Shown piece after piece: positions 7,665-15,948 of a DNA stretch of 64,000 nt. The stretch lies in the NCBI RefSeq assembly GCF_007970465.1, contig NZ_CP042429.1:1426001-1490000 (forward strand), in the 5' to 3' direction. The DNA comes from Corynebacterium nuruki S6-4 (GTDB lineage: Bacteria > Actinomycetota > Actinomycetes > Mycobacteriales > Mycobacteriaceae). The notes under the pieces are model-generated. The model was given only the letters and a program-made list of their open reading frames with translations. It was not told the origin of the DNA and made no database searches. The position numbers and the translations under genes are program-made. How positions within the stretch are numbered: position 1 is the stretch's first letter; each line of letters opens with the position of its first letter.

Positions 7665-9335
7665 ATGACAGACACCCGGATCTCCACCGCCCCCTCAGGG
7701 ATAACCCTCACCCGTGGCACCACCCGCCGCCGCTTCCTCACCTGGTCCGCCGTCACCGCGGCCGCCGCCTTCGCCCCCGCCATGCTCGGCTCCGCCCACG
7801 CGCAGACCGGCGGATCGGGGCCCACAGGCTCATCAGGCTCATCAGGCTCAGCAGGCTCAGTGGGCGGCGGCGCCGACCTGTTCTCCCTGGGCATCGCCTC
7901 CGGCGACCCGCTGCCGGACTCGGTCATCCTCTGGACACGGCTCGCCCCGTCACCGCTGGAACCCGGCGGTGGCATGCCGCCGCTGCCGGTCCCGGTGGAC
8001 TGGGAGGTCGCCACCGACCCGTCGTTCCGCCGCGTCGTCGCCCGGGGCACCGAGATCGCCCTGCCCGACAACGCCCACAGCGTGCACGTCACCGTCAACG
8101 GTCTGCAGCCGTGGACCGAATACCACTACCGGTTCCGGGCGCAGGGGCAGATCACGGAACCGGGACGCACGAAGACCACGCCCGCCGCCGGGCAGTCCCT
8201 GCCCGCCCTGTCCTTCGCGTGGGCGTCCTGCCAGAACTGGGTCAACGGTCTGTGGACCGCCTACACCGATCTGGCGGACACGACCTCCCACGAACCACTC
8301 GACGTCATCCTCCACCTCGGCGACTACATCTACGAGGGTGACCACCGGAAGTCCGATGCCCGCGACACCCGCGACATCGACTTCTCCGTGACGCGCGAGC
8401 CCTACACCCTCGACGAGTACCGACTGCGTTACTCGCTGTACAAGCGGGAGCCCGAGCTGCAGACCGCCCACCGTGCCGCCCCCTGGATCGTCACCATGGA
8501 CGACCACGAGGTCGACAACAACTGGGCGGGTGAGATCTCCCAGGACGATGATGACCCGGCGGCATTCCTGCAGCGGCGGGCCCAGGCCTTCAAGGCCTGG
8601 TGGGAGCACACCCCCACCCGGGTGCAGGCGCCGACCGGACCGACGCTGACGATCTACCGGCAGGCCGTCTACGGCGACCTCGCGACGTTCAACGTGCTCG
8701 ACACCCGCCAGTACCGTTCCGACCAGCTCTACGGGGACGGTTCCCACGTGCAGGACGCCGCGACCGCCGATCCCTCCCGCACCATGGTCGGTGCGCAGCA
8801 GGAGAACTGGCTCCTCGACAACCTCGCCTCCTCCACGACGCGCTGGAACATCCTCGCCCACCAGACCGTCATGACCGACCTGGCCCAGATGACCGACGGC
8901 GAACGCCAGGTCAGCATGGACGGGTGGAGCGGCTACGAGGCCTCCCGGCACCGGATCCTCGACGGTGCCGTCGACCGCGGGGTGGACAACCTCATGTCGA
9001 TCGTCGGGGACATCCACCGCAACACCGTCTCCGAGCTCAAGCGGGACTACCGCGACAGCCGCTCCCCCGCGGTCGGTGTGGAGATCGCCGGTACCTCGAT
9101 CAGTTCCGGCGGCGACGGGAAGGACCTGGACGACGCCGCGGAGAACATGCTGGCGACCACCCCCGAGATCAAGCTCTCCAGTGCGCAGCGCGGCTACGTG
9201 CGCACCACGGTCACCCCGGAGCAGTGGTCGTCCGATCTGCGGGTCGTCGACCAGGTCACCACACCGGGCGGCAGGATGCGGACGAGGGCGACGGTGACGG
9301 TTCCGGCGGGACGCCCGGAGATCTCACTGGACTGA
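7665..9335 (+). CDS. phoD: PhoD-type alkaline phosphatase/phosphodiesterase
   Basis: A 556-residue exported enzyme that releases phosphate from organic esters outside the membrane. The N-terminus carries a twin-arginine signal, TRRRFLTWS at 20-28, a hydrophobic stretch and a cleavage site near AHA-QT (46), followed by a Ser/Gly linker encoded by a GGCTCATCA-type tandem repeat. The PhoD N-terminal domain (FSLGIASGDPLPDSVILWTRLAP) precedes the catalytic metal-site motifs SWASCQNW-like, HLGDYIYEG, MDDHEVDNNWAGE and SIVGDIHRN. PhoD enzymes use calcium and iron and are Tat-folded. No clear ribosome-binding site precedes the ATG. A phosphate-starvation (PhoP) box was not identified. Confidence 0.95.
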   Translation: MTDTRISTAPSGITLTRGTTRRRFLTWSAVTAAAAFAPAMLGSAHAQTGGSGPTGSSGSSGSAGSVGGGADLFSLGIASGDPLPDSVILWTRLAPSPLEPGGGMPPLPVPVDWEVATDPSFRRVVARGTEIALPDNAHSVHVTVNGLQPWTEYHYRFRAQGQITEPGRTKTTPAAGQSLPALSFAWASCQNWVNGLWTAYTDLADTTSHEPLDVILHLGDYIYEGDHRKSDARDTRDIDFSVTREPYTLDEYRLRYSLYKREPELQTAHRAAPWIVTMDDHEVDNNWAGEISQDDDDPAAFLQRRAQAFKAWWEHTPTRVQAPTGPTLTIYRQAVYGDLATFNVLDTRQYRSDQLYGDGSHVQDAATADPSRTMVGAQQENWLLDNLASSTTRWNILAHQTVMTDLAQMTDGERQVSMDGWSGYEASRHRILDGAVDRGVDNLMSIVGDIHRNTVSELKRDYRDSRSPAVGVEIAGTSISSGGDGKDLDDAAENMLATTPEIKLSSAQRGYVRTTVTPEQWSSDLRVVDQVTTPGGRMRTRATVTVPAGRPEISLD

Positions 9336-9397
9336 CGGCCGGCCCCCGCCGGCCCCGCCGGCACTGTCAGCGCTGCCGCCCCCTGCCGTCCCCGTCG

Positions 9398-10069
9398 TCA
9401 CTGCCCGGTGTGCCCGGACAGCAGGGCGGCGAAACCTCCGGCGGGCAGCCGGAAGTCCGGGTCCGTCGTGTCCCCGGAGCCGGCCGCACCCGGCGCGGCG
9501 TCCGGCATGTCCGGTGCCGTGAACCCGGCGACGCCGCGGACCGCGGTCAACTGTGCGGTGAGCTCGCGGGCCGCGCGCGCCACGCGGGCGTCCAGCCCCG
9601 AATCGGCGCCGAACTCCGCGGTCGCGGCGAAGACGCCGGTCGGCAGGACCACCGCGTGGAGGAAGGACAGCAGTGGCCGCACCGCGTAGTCGAGCACCAT
9701 CGAGTGCCGGGGCGTGCCGGCGGTGGCGACCATGGTCACCGGCATCCCGTCGAGCGACTTCATCTCCAGGGTGTCGAAGAACATCTTGAACAGGCCGGAG
9801 TAACTGCCCTGGAACACCGGGGTGGCGACGATGAGGGCGTCCGCCCCGGTGACGGTGCGGCGCGCGGCCTGCAGGGCGTCGGTCGGGATGAAGGTGGTCA
9901 TGTAGGTCGCCAGATCGACGGCGAGGGTGCGCAGGTCGAGGATCTCGACGCCGAGTCCCTCCCCGGCGGCGGACACGCCCCGCACGGTCGCGTCGGCGAT
10001 CTGTCCGGCGACCTGCCGGGTGGTCGACGGATCACCGAGGCCGGCATTGACGATGACGAGCTGCTTCAT
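9398..10069 (-). CDS. LLM-partnered FMN reductase (CE1759 family)
   Basis: A 223-residue flavodoxin-fold NAD(P)H:FMN reductase. Landmarks are the N-terminal strand KQLVIVNAGLGDPSTTRQVA with the flavin phosphate loop, the central VATPVFQGSYSGLFKMFFD, and VATAGTPRHSMVLDYAVRPLL. The paired arrangement with an LLM-class monooxygenase matches the known CE1758/CE1759 duo of corynebacteria, where the reductase is expected to supply reduced FMN. The ATG overlaps the stop codon of the upstream monooxygenase by one base, so translation is coupled. The C-terminal 35 residues are low-complexity. Confidence 0.9.
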   Translation of the reverse strand: MKQLVIVNAGLGDPSTTRQVAGQIADATVRGVSAAGEGLGVEILDLRTLAVDLATYMTTFIPTDALQAARRTVTGADALIVATPVFQGSYSGLFKMFFDTLEMKSLDGMPVTMVATAGTPRHSMVLDYAVRPLLSFLHAVVLPTGVFAATAEFGADSGLDARVARAARELTAQLTAVRGVAGFTAPDMPDAAPGAAGSGDTTDPDFRLPAGGFAALLSGHTGQ

Positions 10070-11172
10070 CACGCATTCTCCTTCCCCGCACCGGTGGCGG
10101 GTTCGACGGCCGGCAGCCCGGCGTGGGGCGGGTCGTCCGGCACCCCGGAGGGACGCCGCGCGGCGAACTCCCGGCGCAGGACCGGCACCACCTCGGTGCC
10201 GAGGATCTCGATCTGGTCGAGCACGACCTCCTTCGGCAGGCCGGCGTGGTCGATGAGGAACAGCTGGCGCTGGTAGTCGCCGACGGCGTCGGCGTAACCG
10301 AGGTAGCGGTCGATGACCTGGTCGACGGTGCCGACGGTCAGGGGCGTCATCTGCGTGAACTCCTCCATCGACGGCCCGTGTCCGTAGACCGGGGCGTTGT
10401 CGAAGTAGGGGCGGAAGAACTCCTTGGCCTTCGCCTCGGTCTCCCCGATGAAGACCTGTCCGCCGAGACCGACGATCGCCTGTTCGGCCCCGCCGTGGCC
10501 GTAGTGCTCGTAGCGCTGCCGGTAGAGCCGGACCATCCGCTGGGTGTGTTCGATGTTCCAGAAGATGTTGTTGTGGAAGAAGCCGTCGCCGTAGTACGCG
10601 GCCTGTTCGGCGATCTCCGGGGAGCGGATGGAGCCGTGCCAGACGAACGGCGGGGCGCCGTCGAGCGGACGCGGGACGGCGGTGAAGTGCTGCAGCGGGG
10701 TGCGGAACTCGCCTTTCCAGGTAACGTTCTCCTCGCGCCAGAGCCGGCGCAGCAGGTGGTACTTCTCGATCGCCAGCGGGATGCCCTGGCGGATATCCGC
10801 CCCGAACCACGGGTAGACCGGGCCGGTGTTGCCGCGGCCGAGCATGAGGTCGAGGCGCCCCTCGGCGAGGTGCTGGGCGTAGGCGTAGTCCTCGGCCAGC
10901 CGCACCGGGTCGTTGGTGGTGATCAGCGTGGTGGCCGTGGAGAACCGGAGTGTGGTGGTCTGTGCGGCGAGGTTGGCCAGCAGCACCGGCGGGTTCCCCG
11001 GCGCGGCGAAGGGCGGGTTGTGGTGTTCCCCGGTGGCGAAGACGTCGAGGCCGACCTCCTCGGCCTTCTTCGCGTACTCCACGGTGGCGGTGATGCGCTC
11101 GTGTTCGGTGGGGGTCCGACCGGTCGTCGGATCGGTGGTGACGTCCCCGATGGTGAAGATCCCGAACTCCAT
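10069..11172 (-). CDS. LLM-class flavin-dependent monooxygenase (CE1758 family)
   Basis: A 367-residue luciferase-like (beta/alpha)8 enzyme. Recognisable elements: the N-terminal strand MEFGIFTIGD, VFATGEHHNPPF with the flavin-site His residues, LRFSTATTLITTNDPVRLAEDYAYAQHLAEGRLDLMLGRGN, and WHGSIRSPEIAEQAAYYGDGFFHNN. The substrate is unknown; such enzymes oxidise aldehydes, sulfonates or aromatic compounds using FMNH2. The start at 11172 is preferred over the ATG at 11193 because AAGAGG lies 7 nt before it; the longer form would add seven residues. The promoter and twin palindrome at 11189-11239 lie directly upstream. Confidence 0.92.
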   Translation of the reverse strand: MEFGIFTIGDVTTDPTTGRTPTEHERITATVEYAKKAEEVGLDVFATGEHHNPPFAAPGNPPVLLANLAAQTTTLRFSTATTLITTNDPVRLAEDYAYAQHLAEGRLDLMLGRGNTGPVYPWFGADIRQGIPLAIEKYHLLRRLWREENVTWKGEFRTPLQHFTAVPRPLDGAPPFVWHGSIRSPEIAEQAAYYGDGFFHNNIFWNIEHTQRMVRLYRQRYEHYGHGGAEQAIVGLGGQVFIGETEAKAKEFFRPYFDNAPVYGHGPSMEEFTQMTPLTVGTVDQVIDRYLGYADAVGDYQRQLFLIDHAGLPKEVVLDQIEILGTEVVPVLRREFAARRPSGVPDDPPHAGLPAVEPATGAGKENA

Positions 11173-11188
11173 GGCGTACCTCTTCCGT

Positions 11189-11239
11189 GACATGTCTGTG
11201 GTGCGTGACCATTGTCGCGCCCTTTACATGACATGTCAA
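11189..11239 (-). promoter_or_regulatory. Promoter with two GACATGTC operators
   Basis: On the minus strand TTGACA (11239-11234) and GACAAT (11216-11211) are separated by exactly 17 bp. The 8-bp palindrome GACATGTC occurs twice, at 11230-11237 overlapping the -35 box and at 11189-11196 in the leader. Two copies 41 bp apart suggest a dimeric repressor binding both sides of the start site of the LLM operon. The regulator is not encoded next to it. Confidence 0.65.
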
Positions 11240-11256
11240 CTATATTCGAGGCCCCC

Positions 11257-13731
11257 CTATTCCCCCGCGGAATCCCGGTCGCCGGCCACGGCGTCCTGCG
11301 ACGCCCGCCGGGACCGGACCCCGGCCCGCCACCGGCCCAGGATCCGGTGCACCACCTCGATCACCGCCGCACCCGCCACGCCGACGACCGCGCCCGTCAC
11401 CATCAGCCCGGCGTCCCCCGGCTCCAGCAGCACGATATGCCGGATGAACGGCACCGTGAAGATCACCACGTAGCCGACCACACAGGCCAGCAGCAGCAGG
11501 ACCTTCCACCAGTTCCACGGCCGGGCGACGATCCCCAGCACCCACAGCCCCATGATGATCAGCGCCAGCAGGACCGCGGTCCCCGCCTGGTCACGGGCCA
11601 GCTCCGGGGCGTCGCTGCCCGGGTAGACCGCGATCCACATCGCCACGGAGATCCCGCCGACCAGCACACCCGAGGGCACCGCCAGGGACAGCACCCGCCG
11701 CACGAACCCCTCCCGCGGCCGCTCCGTGTTCGGCGCCTGCGACAGCACGAACGCCGGGATCCCGATGGTGAACCAGCCGGTGACGGTGACGTGGATCGGC
11801 TGGAACGGGAAGGACATGCCCAGCACCCCCACCACCAGTGCCAGAACCACCGAGTAGACGGTCTTCGTCAGGAAGAGATTCGCCACCCGCTCGATGTTCC
11901 CGATGACCCGCCGGCCCTCGGCCACGACCTGCGGCAGCGCCGAGAACCGGTTGGTGAGCAGCACCAGCTGCGCCACGCTCCGGGTCGCCGGGGCACCCGA
12001 CCCCATCGCCACCCCGATGTCCGCCTTCTTCAGCGCGAGGACGTCATTGACCCCGTCGCCGGTCATCGCCACGGTCCGGCCGGCGCGGTGCAGGGACGCC
12101 ACCATCTGCTGCTTCTGCTCCGGACTGACCCGGCCGAAGACGTTCGCCCGGGCGATCTCGGCGTCGAACTCCTCCTCCGGCAGACCGGTGAGCGTCCGGG
12201 CGTCCACCGCGACGAGCTCGCGGTCGGTCGCCCCGGCGGCGACGGCCTTCACCGAGTCCGGGTTGTCCCCGGAGATGATCTTCAGGTCGACGTTCTGTTC
12301 CTCGAAGAAGGCGAGGGTCTCCCGCGCGTCCGGACGCAGCTGCTGGCGCAGCACGACCAGGTACGGTTCCACCAGTTCCGGGGCGGACGCCATGTCCGTG
12401 TCCTCACCGGGCAGCGGGACCTCCCCGGTCGCCCGGCCGAACGCGAGGACGCGGAGACCGGAATCCCCGAGTTCCTTCGCGGACGCCGCGGCGGCGCCGC
12501 CGGTCGGCAGGAGCACATCGGGGGCGCCGAGGATCCACGTCTCACCGGCACTGTCGGCACTGTCAGCACTGTCAGCGCTGTCGCGCCGGAACCCGGAGAA
12601 CTTGTACCGGGAGTTGAACGGGATCTCCGCCCCCTCCCAGCTGCCGGTCCAGCCGCCGAACTCCGCCGAGGCCAGCCCGGTGAGCACCGCCTCCGAGGTG
12701 TCGTTGCGGTCCTGCTGCGAGCCGACGAGGTGCGCCAGGGCGTCCCGGACCTCGTCAGGGGCGTCCTGTCCCCCAGGGGTGCGGACGCCGTCGAGCTCCA
12801 TCTCGTTGGTCGTCAGCGTGCCCGTCTTGTCGGTGCAGACCGTGTCGACACGCGCCAGTCCCTCGATCGCGACGAGCTCGTTGACCAGCGCCCTGTACTT
12901 CCCCAGCCGGATCACCCCGGCCGCGAAGGCCACCGAGGTCATCAGCACCAGTCCCTCCGGGACCATCGGGACCAGCGCCGCCACCATCGACAGCAGGGAC
13001 TCCTTCAGGTCCGTCCCGGAGCGCACCAGCTGCGTCCAGATCGTGAGGATGCCGGTCGGGACCAGCAGCCAGGTGATGACCTTCAGGATGCTGTTGATGC
13101 CGTCCATCAGCACCGACCCGGTCAGCGAGAACTCACTGGCCTCCCCCGCGAGCTTCGCCGCATAGGAGTCCGCCCCGACCCGCTCGGCCCGGAACAGGCC
13201 CGCCCCGCCGGTGACGAAGGACCCCGACAGCAGCTCATCGCCGACCTGCTTGCGCACCGGGTCCGCCTCGCCGGTGAGCTGGGACTCGTCGACGCTGAAC
13301 CCCTCGTCGGGAGCCTCGACGACCGTGCCGTCGACGACGATCTCGTCGCCCGAGCGCAGCCGGATGAGGTCGTCGGCCACCACCTCGGACTGGTGCACCG
13401 TGACCGGTTCCCCGTCGCGGATGACCGTGGGTCGGCTCTCCCCGACGATCCGCAGGTCCGCCAGCGTCTTCTTCGCCCGCAGTTCCTGGATCACACCGAC
13501 CGCCGAGTTCGCGATGATCAGCAGGGCGAAGGCCCCGTTGACCAGTGACCCGGTGACGAGCACGAAGATGAACAGCACCCCGAGCAGGGCGTTGACCCGG
13601 GTGAACACGTTCGCCCGGATGATCTCCCAGACACTGCGTCCGGTCCCGCGGCCCACTGTGTTGGCGCGGCCGTCGTGGATCCGCTCGTTGACCTCCGCGG
13701 CCGTCAGACCGCGCTGCTGTGTCACCGCCAC
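11257..13731 (-). CDS. ctpE: P-type ATPase, CtpE-like calcium transporter
   Basis: An 824-residue P-type ATPase: actuator domain with LTGEAD (152-157), M4 with PEGL (258-261), phosphorylation motif DKTGTLT beginning at Asp301, nucleotide-binding domain with KFSGF, hinge TGDGVND, and six C-terminal membrane helices. M. tuberculosis CtpE, a calcium-uptake ATPase, is likewise encoded near echA6, which supports the assignment; substrate specificity itself cannot be read here. A run of DSA triplets (about 395-406) encoded by ACTGTCGGC-type repeats is inserted in the nucleotide-binding domain. The GTG at 13731 was chosen because GGGGAGGT lies 7 nt upstream and just clears the echA6 stop at 13736. 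Confidence 0.9.
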   Translation of the reverse strand: MAVTQQRGLTAAEVNERIHDGRANTVGRGTGRSVWEIIRANVFTRVNALLGVLFIFVLVTGSLVNGAFALLIIANSAVGVIQELRAKKTLADLRIVGESRPTVIRDGEPVTVHQSEVVADDLIRLRSGDEIVVDGTVVEAPDEGFSVDESQLTGEADPVRKQVGDELLSGSFVTGGAGLFRAERVGADSYAAKLAGEASEFSLTGSVLMDGINSILKVITWLLVPTGILTIWTQLVRSGTDLKESLLSMVAALVPMVPEGLVLMTSVAFAAGVIRLGKYRALVNELVAIEGLARVDTVCTDKTGTLTTNEMELDGVRTPGGQDAPDEVRDALAHLVGSQQDRNDTSEAVLTGLASAEFGGWTGSWEGAEIPFNSRYKFSGFRRDSADSADSADSAGETWILGAPDVLLPTGGAAAASAKELGDSGLRVLAFGRATGEVPLPGEDTDMASAPELVEPYLVVLRQQLRPDARETLAFFEEQNVDLKIISGDNPDSVKAVAAGATDRELVAVDARTLTGLPEEEFDAEIARANVFGRVSPEQKQQMVASLHRAGRTVAMTGDGVNDVLALKKADIGVAMGSGAPATRSVAQLVLLTNRFSALPQVVAEGRRVIGNIERVANLFLTKTVYSVVLALVVGVLGMSFPFQPIHVTVTGWFTIGIPAFVLSQAPNTERPREGFVRRVLSLAVPSGVLVGGISVAMWIAVYPGSDAPELARDQAGTAVLLALIIMGLWVLGIVARPWNWWKVLLLLACVVGYVVIFTVPFIRHIVLLEPGDAGLMVTGAVVGVAGAAVIEVVHRILGRWRAGVRSRRASQDAVAGDRDSAGE

Positions 13732-13735
13732 CGCG

Positions 13736-14509
13736 CTACCTCCCCCCGAAGACCGGGGTCCGGCGCTCGGCGCGCGCCCTGCGTGCCTCCAGCACATCCT
13801 CACTGGCCCAGCAGGCGGCGGCCTGCGCCTCGAGGGAGGACGCCGTCAACTCGTCCGGGTCCTGGTTGTTCAACGCCCGTTTGAAGTACGCGGTGGGCAG
13901 CGGGGCCTGGCCGGCGACGGCACGGGCCGTCTCCAGGGCGTCGACGGAATCCCCGCCGAGCATCGCGAAACCGCTCGCGACCGCGGCCTGCTGCCCCACC
14001 TGCGCCCCGGCGATGAGGACGTTGCGGGCCACCGAGCCGCCGAGCAGCTCCACCGCGCGGGCGACCGTCCACGGGTCCAGGGCGAAACCGTGCTGCACCG
14101 CCGGCACCCACACCCGGGCCTTCGGGCCCATCACCCGCAGGTCGCAGGCCAGGGCGAGCTGGCAGCCCGCGCCGACCGCCGGGCCCTGGATGTCGGCGAT
14201 GACCGGCAGCGGCAGGTCCGTCACCGTCGTCAGCATGGTTCCGAGTGCCTCGAAGAAGTCGTCGGCGTACACGCCGCCCTTCAGGTTCGCCCCCGCGCAG
14301 AACGCGGGTCCCTCCCCGCGGAGCAGGACCACGCGTGCCGCACCGGCGGCGCCGGCAGTCGCGGCGGCAGCGGCGTCCTGAAGTGCCGCGGTGAGCGCCC
14401 GGCACACGTCGGCGTCCAGCGCATTCCTGCGGTCGGGACGGGTCAGCGTGACGATCGCCACCTGTCCGTCGATCTCCAGGGACACCGGTGCTCCAGCGGT
14501 TTCAGCCAT
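13736..14509 (-). CDS. echA6: EchA6-like crotonase-fold protein
   Basis: A 257-residue crotonase-fold protein with the CoA-binding region AFCAGANLKGG and the oxyanion-hole segment DIQGPAVGAGCQLALACDLRV. Both catalytic Glu positions of true enoyl-CoA hydratases are absent: GAGCQ has Gln, and the second site reads VPAVQHGFALD. Mycobacterial EchA6 likewise lacks hydratase activity and carries long-chain acyl-CoA to the FAS-II system for mycolic acid synthesis; the neighbouring ctpE-like gene repeats the M. tuberculosis context. The start is ATG 14509; ATG 14518 is in frame and possible. The stop is 5 nt from the ctpE start, so the two form an operon. Confidence 0.82.
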   Translation of the reverse strand: MAETAGAPVSLEIDGQVAIVTLTRPDRRNALDADVCRALTAALQDAAAAATAGAAGAARVVLLRGEGPAFCAGANLKGGVYADDFFEALGTMLTTVTDLPLPVIADIQGPAVGAGCQLALACDLRVMGPKARVWVPAVQHGFALDPWTVARAVELLGGSVARNVLIAGAQVGQQAAVASGFAMLGGDSVDALETARAVAGQAPLPTAYFKRALNNQDPDELTASSLEAQAAACWASEDVLEARRARAERRTPVFGGR

Positions 14510-14630
14510 GCGCACCATTGTCCCCCATTTCCCCTCCCCGGTGCAGCGCAGGGTCGGTCCGGCGGGTCGGATGAGTTCGGGCCCGGCCCCCGATCGGGGC
14601 CGAGTCGGCGCCGGTCGTGGGCCGGTGTCG

Positions 14631-14740
14631 GTTTTCCGAACCGAGGGGTCGGCCAGCTCCTGCGCATGTGGGGTTCACGAACCCAGGTGCGGTCAGAGGA
14701 CAGGAAAATCGACCTGTCGGTTCGTTCCGCGGGCACCGGG
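14631..14740. repeat. Intergenic repeat B, copy 1
   Basis: About 110 bp that recur at 26355-26464 with around 80% identity. It contains an inverted repeat, ACGAACC at 14677 and GGTTCGT at 14719-14725 (49 bp in total, same in both copies), with an inner GACAGG/CCTGTC pair. It accounts for most of the 320-bp gap between echA6 and the aldo/keto reductase; the rest shows no gene. Confidence 0.8.
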
Positions 14741-14829
14741 GTTTTCACACACCGTCCCGGCGGTCGGGTGTCCAGAACGTCCCCGGGCAACACACCTGAC
14801 CCAGGCCGGTTCAGACCGGTTCAACCGAC

Positions 14830-15711
14830 TCAGGCCAGCGGCGTCCCGAACACCGCGGTGCGCGGGTCGCCGCCGACCCGGCCCGCATACTTCGGGTCGT
14901 CGTCGATCGCGGTGATCGCGTCGATCTGCTCCCGGGTCAGTCGGAAACCGTCGACGTCCGCGTTCTGCGCGACCCGCTCCGGGTTCTTCGACCGCGGGAA
15001 CACGATGAGCCCCTGGGCCAGGTGCCAGCGGATGATCACCTGGGCGGGAGAGACGCCGTGTTCCTCGGCGATGCCCGCGATCACCGGGTTGTCGAACAGA
15101 CCGCGACCCAGCGGCGACCAGGATTCGGTCCGGATCCCCCGGTCCGCGTTGTCCCGGCGCTGCGCCTGCTGCGAGAAGCCGGGGTGGATCTCGATCTGGT
15201 TGACCGCGGGGGTCACGCCGGTGGCCGCGATGATGTCGTCGAGGACCTCCGGGAAGAAGTTCGAGACGCCGATCGACCGGGCCCTGCCCGCCTCACGGGC
15301 GGCGACGAAGGCCTTCCAGGTGTCCACGTAGCGACCCCAGGGCTGGACGGGCCAGTGGATCAGCCACAGGTCGACGTGGTCGAGGCCGAGATTCGACAGG
15401 GAGGTGTCGAGCGCGGCCAGGGCTTCGTCGTAGCCCTGGTCCGCATTCCACAGCTTGGTGGTGATGAACAGTTCGTCGCGGGTGACCTCGCCCTCGGCGA
15501 CCGCGTCGGCGACGGCGCGGCCGACATTGGCCTCGTTGCCGTAGCCGGCGGCCGTGTCGATGTGGCGGACGCCGGCGGCGATCGCGGCGCGGGTGGAGGT
15601 GTACGCCTCCTCGGGGGTCAGTTCCCACACGCCGAGCCCGAGCTGCGGGATGGCATGGCCGTCGTTGAGGGTGATCAGATCGTTCGTCGCTGATGTCGCT
15701 GATTCAGTCAT
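14830..15711 (-). CDS. Aldo/keto reductase
   Basis: A 293-residue NADPH-dependent (beta/alpha)8 reductase of the bacterial AKR5-like group (2,5-diketo-gluconate reductase style). The catalytic tetrad is intact: Asp52 and Tyr57 in HIDTAAGYGNE, Lys86 in ITTKLWN, His119 in LIHWP. The NADP-binding end is visible as VFPRSKNPERVAQN. It is cytosolic and likely reduces small carbonyl compounds. A longer open frame reaches 16275 but crosses the 57-bp element and the AbiEi-like gene, so ATG 15711, with GGGG 3 nt upstream, is taken. Monocistronic. Confidence 0.92.
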   Translation of the reverse strand: MTESATSATNDLITLNDGHAIPQLGLGVWELTPEEAYTSTRAAIAAGVRHIDTAAGYGNEANVGRAVADAVAEGEVTRDELFITTKLWNADQGYDEALAALDTSLSNLGLDHVDLWLIHWPVQPWGRYVDTWKAFVAAREAGRARSIGVSNFFPEVLDDIIAATGVTPAVNQIEIHPGFSQQAQRRDNADRGIRTESWSPLGRGLFDNPVIAGIAEEHGVSPAQVIIRWHLAQGLIVFPRSKNPERVAQNADVDGFRLTREQIDAITAIDDDPKYAGRVGGDPRTAVFGTPLA

Positions 15712-15807
15712 GCGCCCCGTTGTACGCCTGTCGGGCCGGACCTCGCAGGCCTCGGTTCGCGGCGGCGTCCCGGCGGCGTCCCGGTGGTGTCCCGGCGGCG
15801 TCCCGAT

Positions 15808-15864
15808 TCTGCGCCGACTTTTTGGACGGTCCGTGGCACGGAACGACCGAAATGTCGGCGCAGA
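15808..15864. repeat. 57-bp inverted-repeat module (type C), copy 1
   Basis: TCTGCGCCGAC at the left and GTCGGCGCAGA at the right are perfect 11-bp inverted repeats; total 57 bp. The core shares TCCGTGGCAYGGAAC with the copy at 17032, in the same orientation. Confidence 0.85.
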
Positions 15865-15948
15865 GTCAAAACCCAGCAACCGCTCCCTCATCGATGTCAC
15901 TCCGGTAGCGTGATCACCGGAACACGGGGCGGGCAGCACAGAGGGGAC

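Noticed and set aside
7016..7668. Several 70-100 codon frames in the tRNA-phoD interval
   Set aside because: They cross the tRNA or repeat A and are not preserved as proteins in the second repeat copy.
11212..13548. 778-codon plus-strand frame opposite ctpE
   Set aside because: Repetitive His/Arg/Asp/Gly composition typical of the complementary strand of a real gene.
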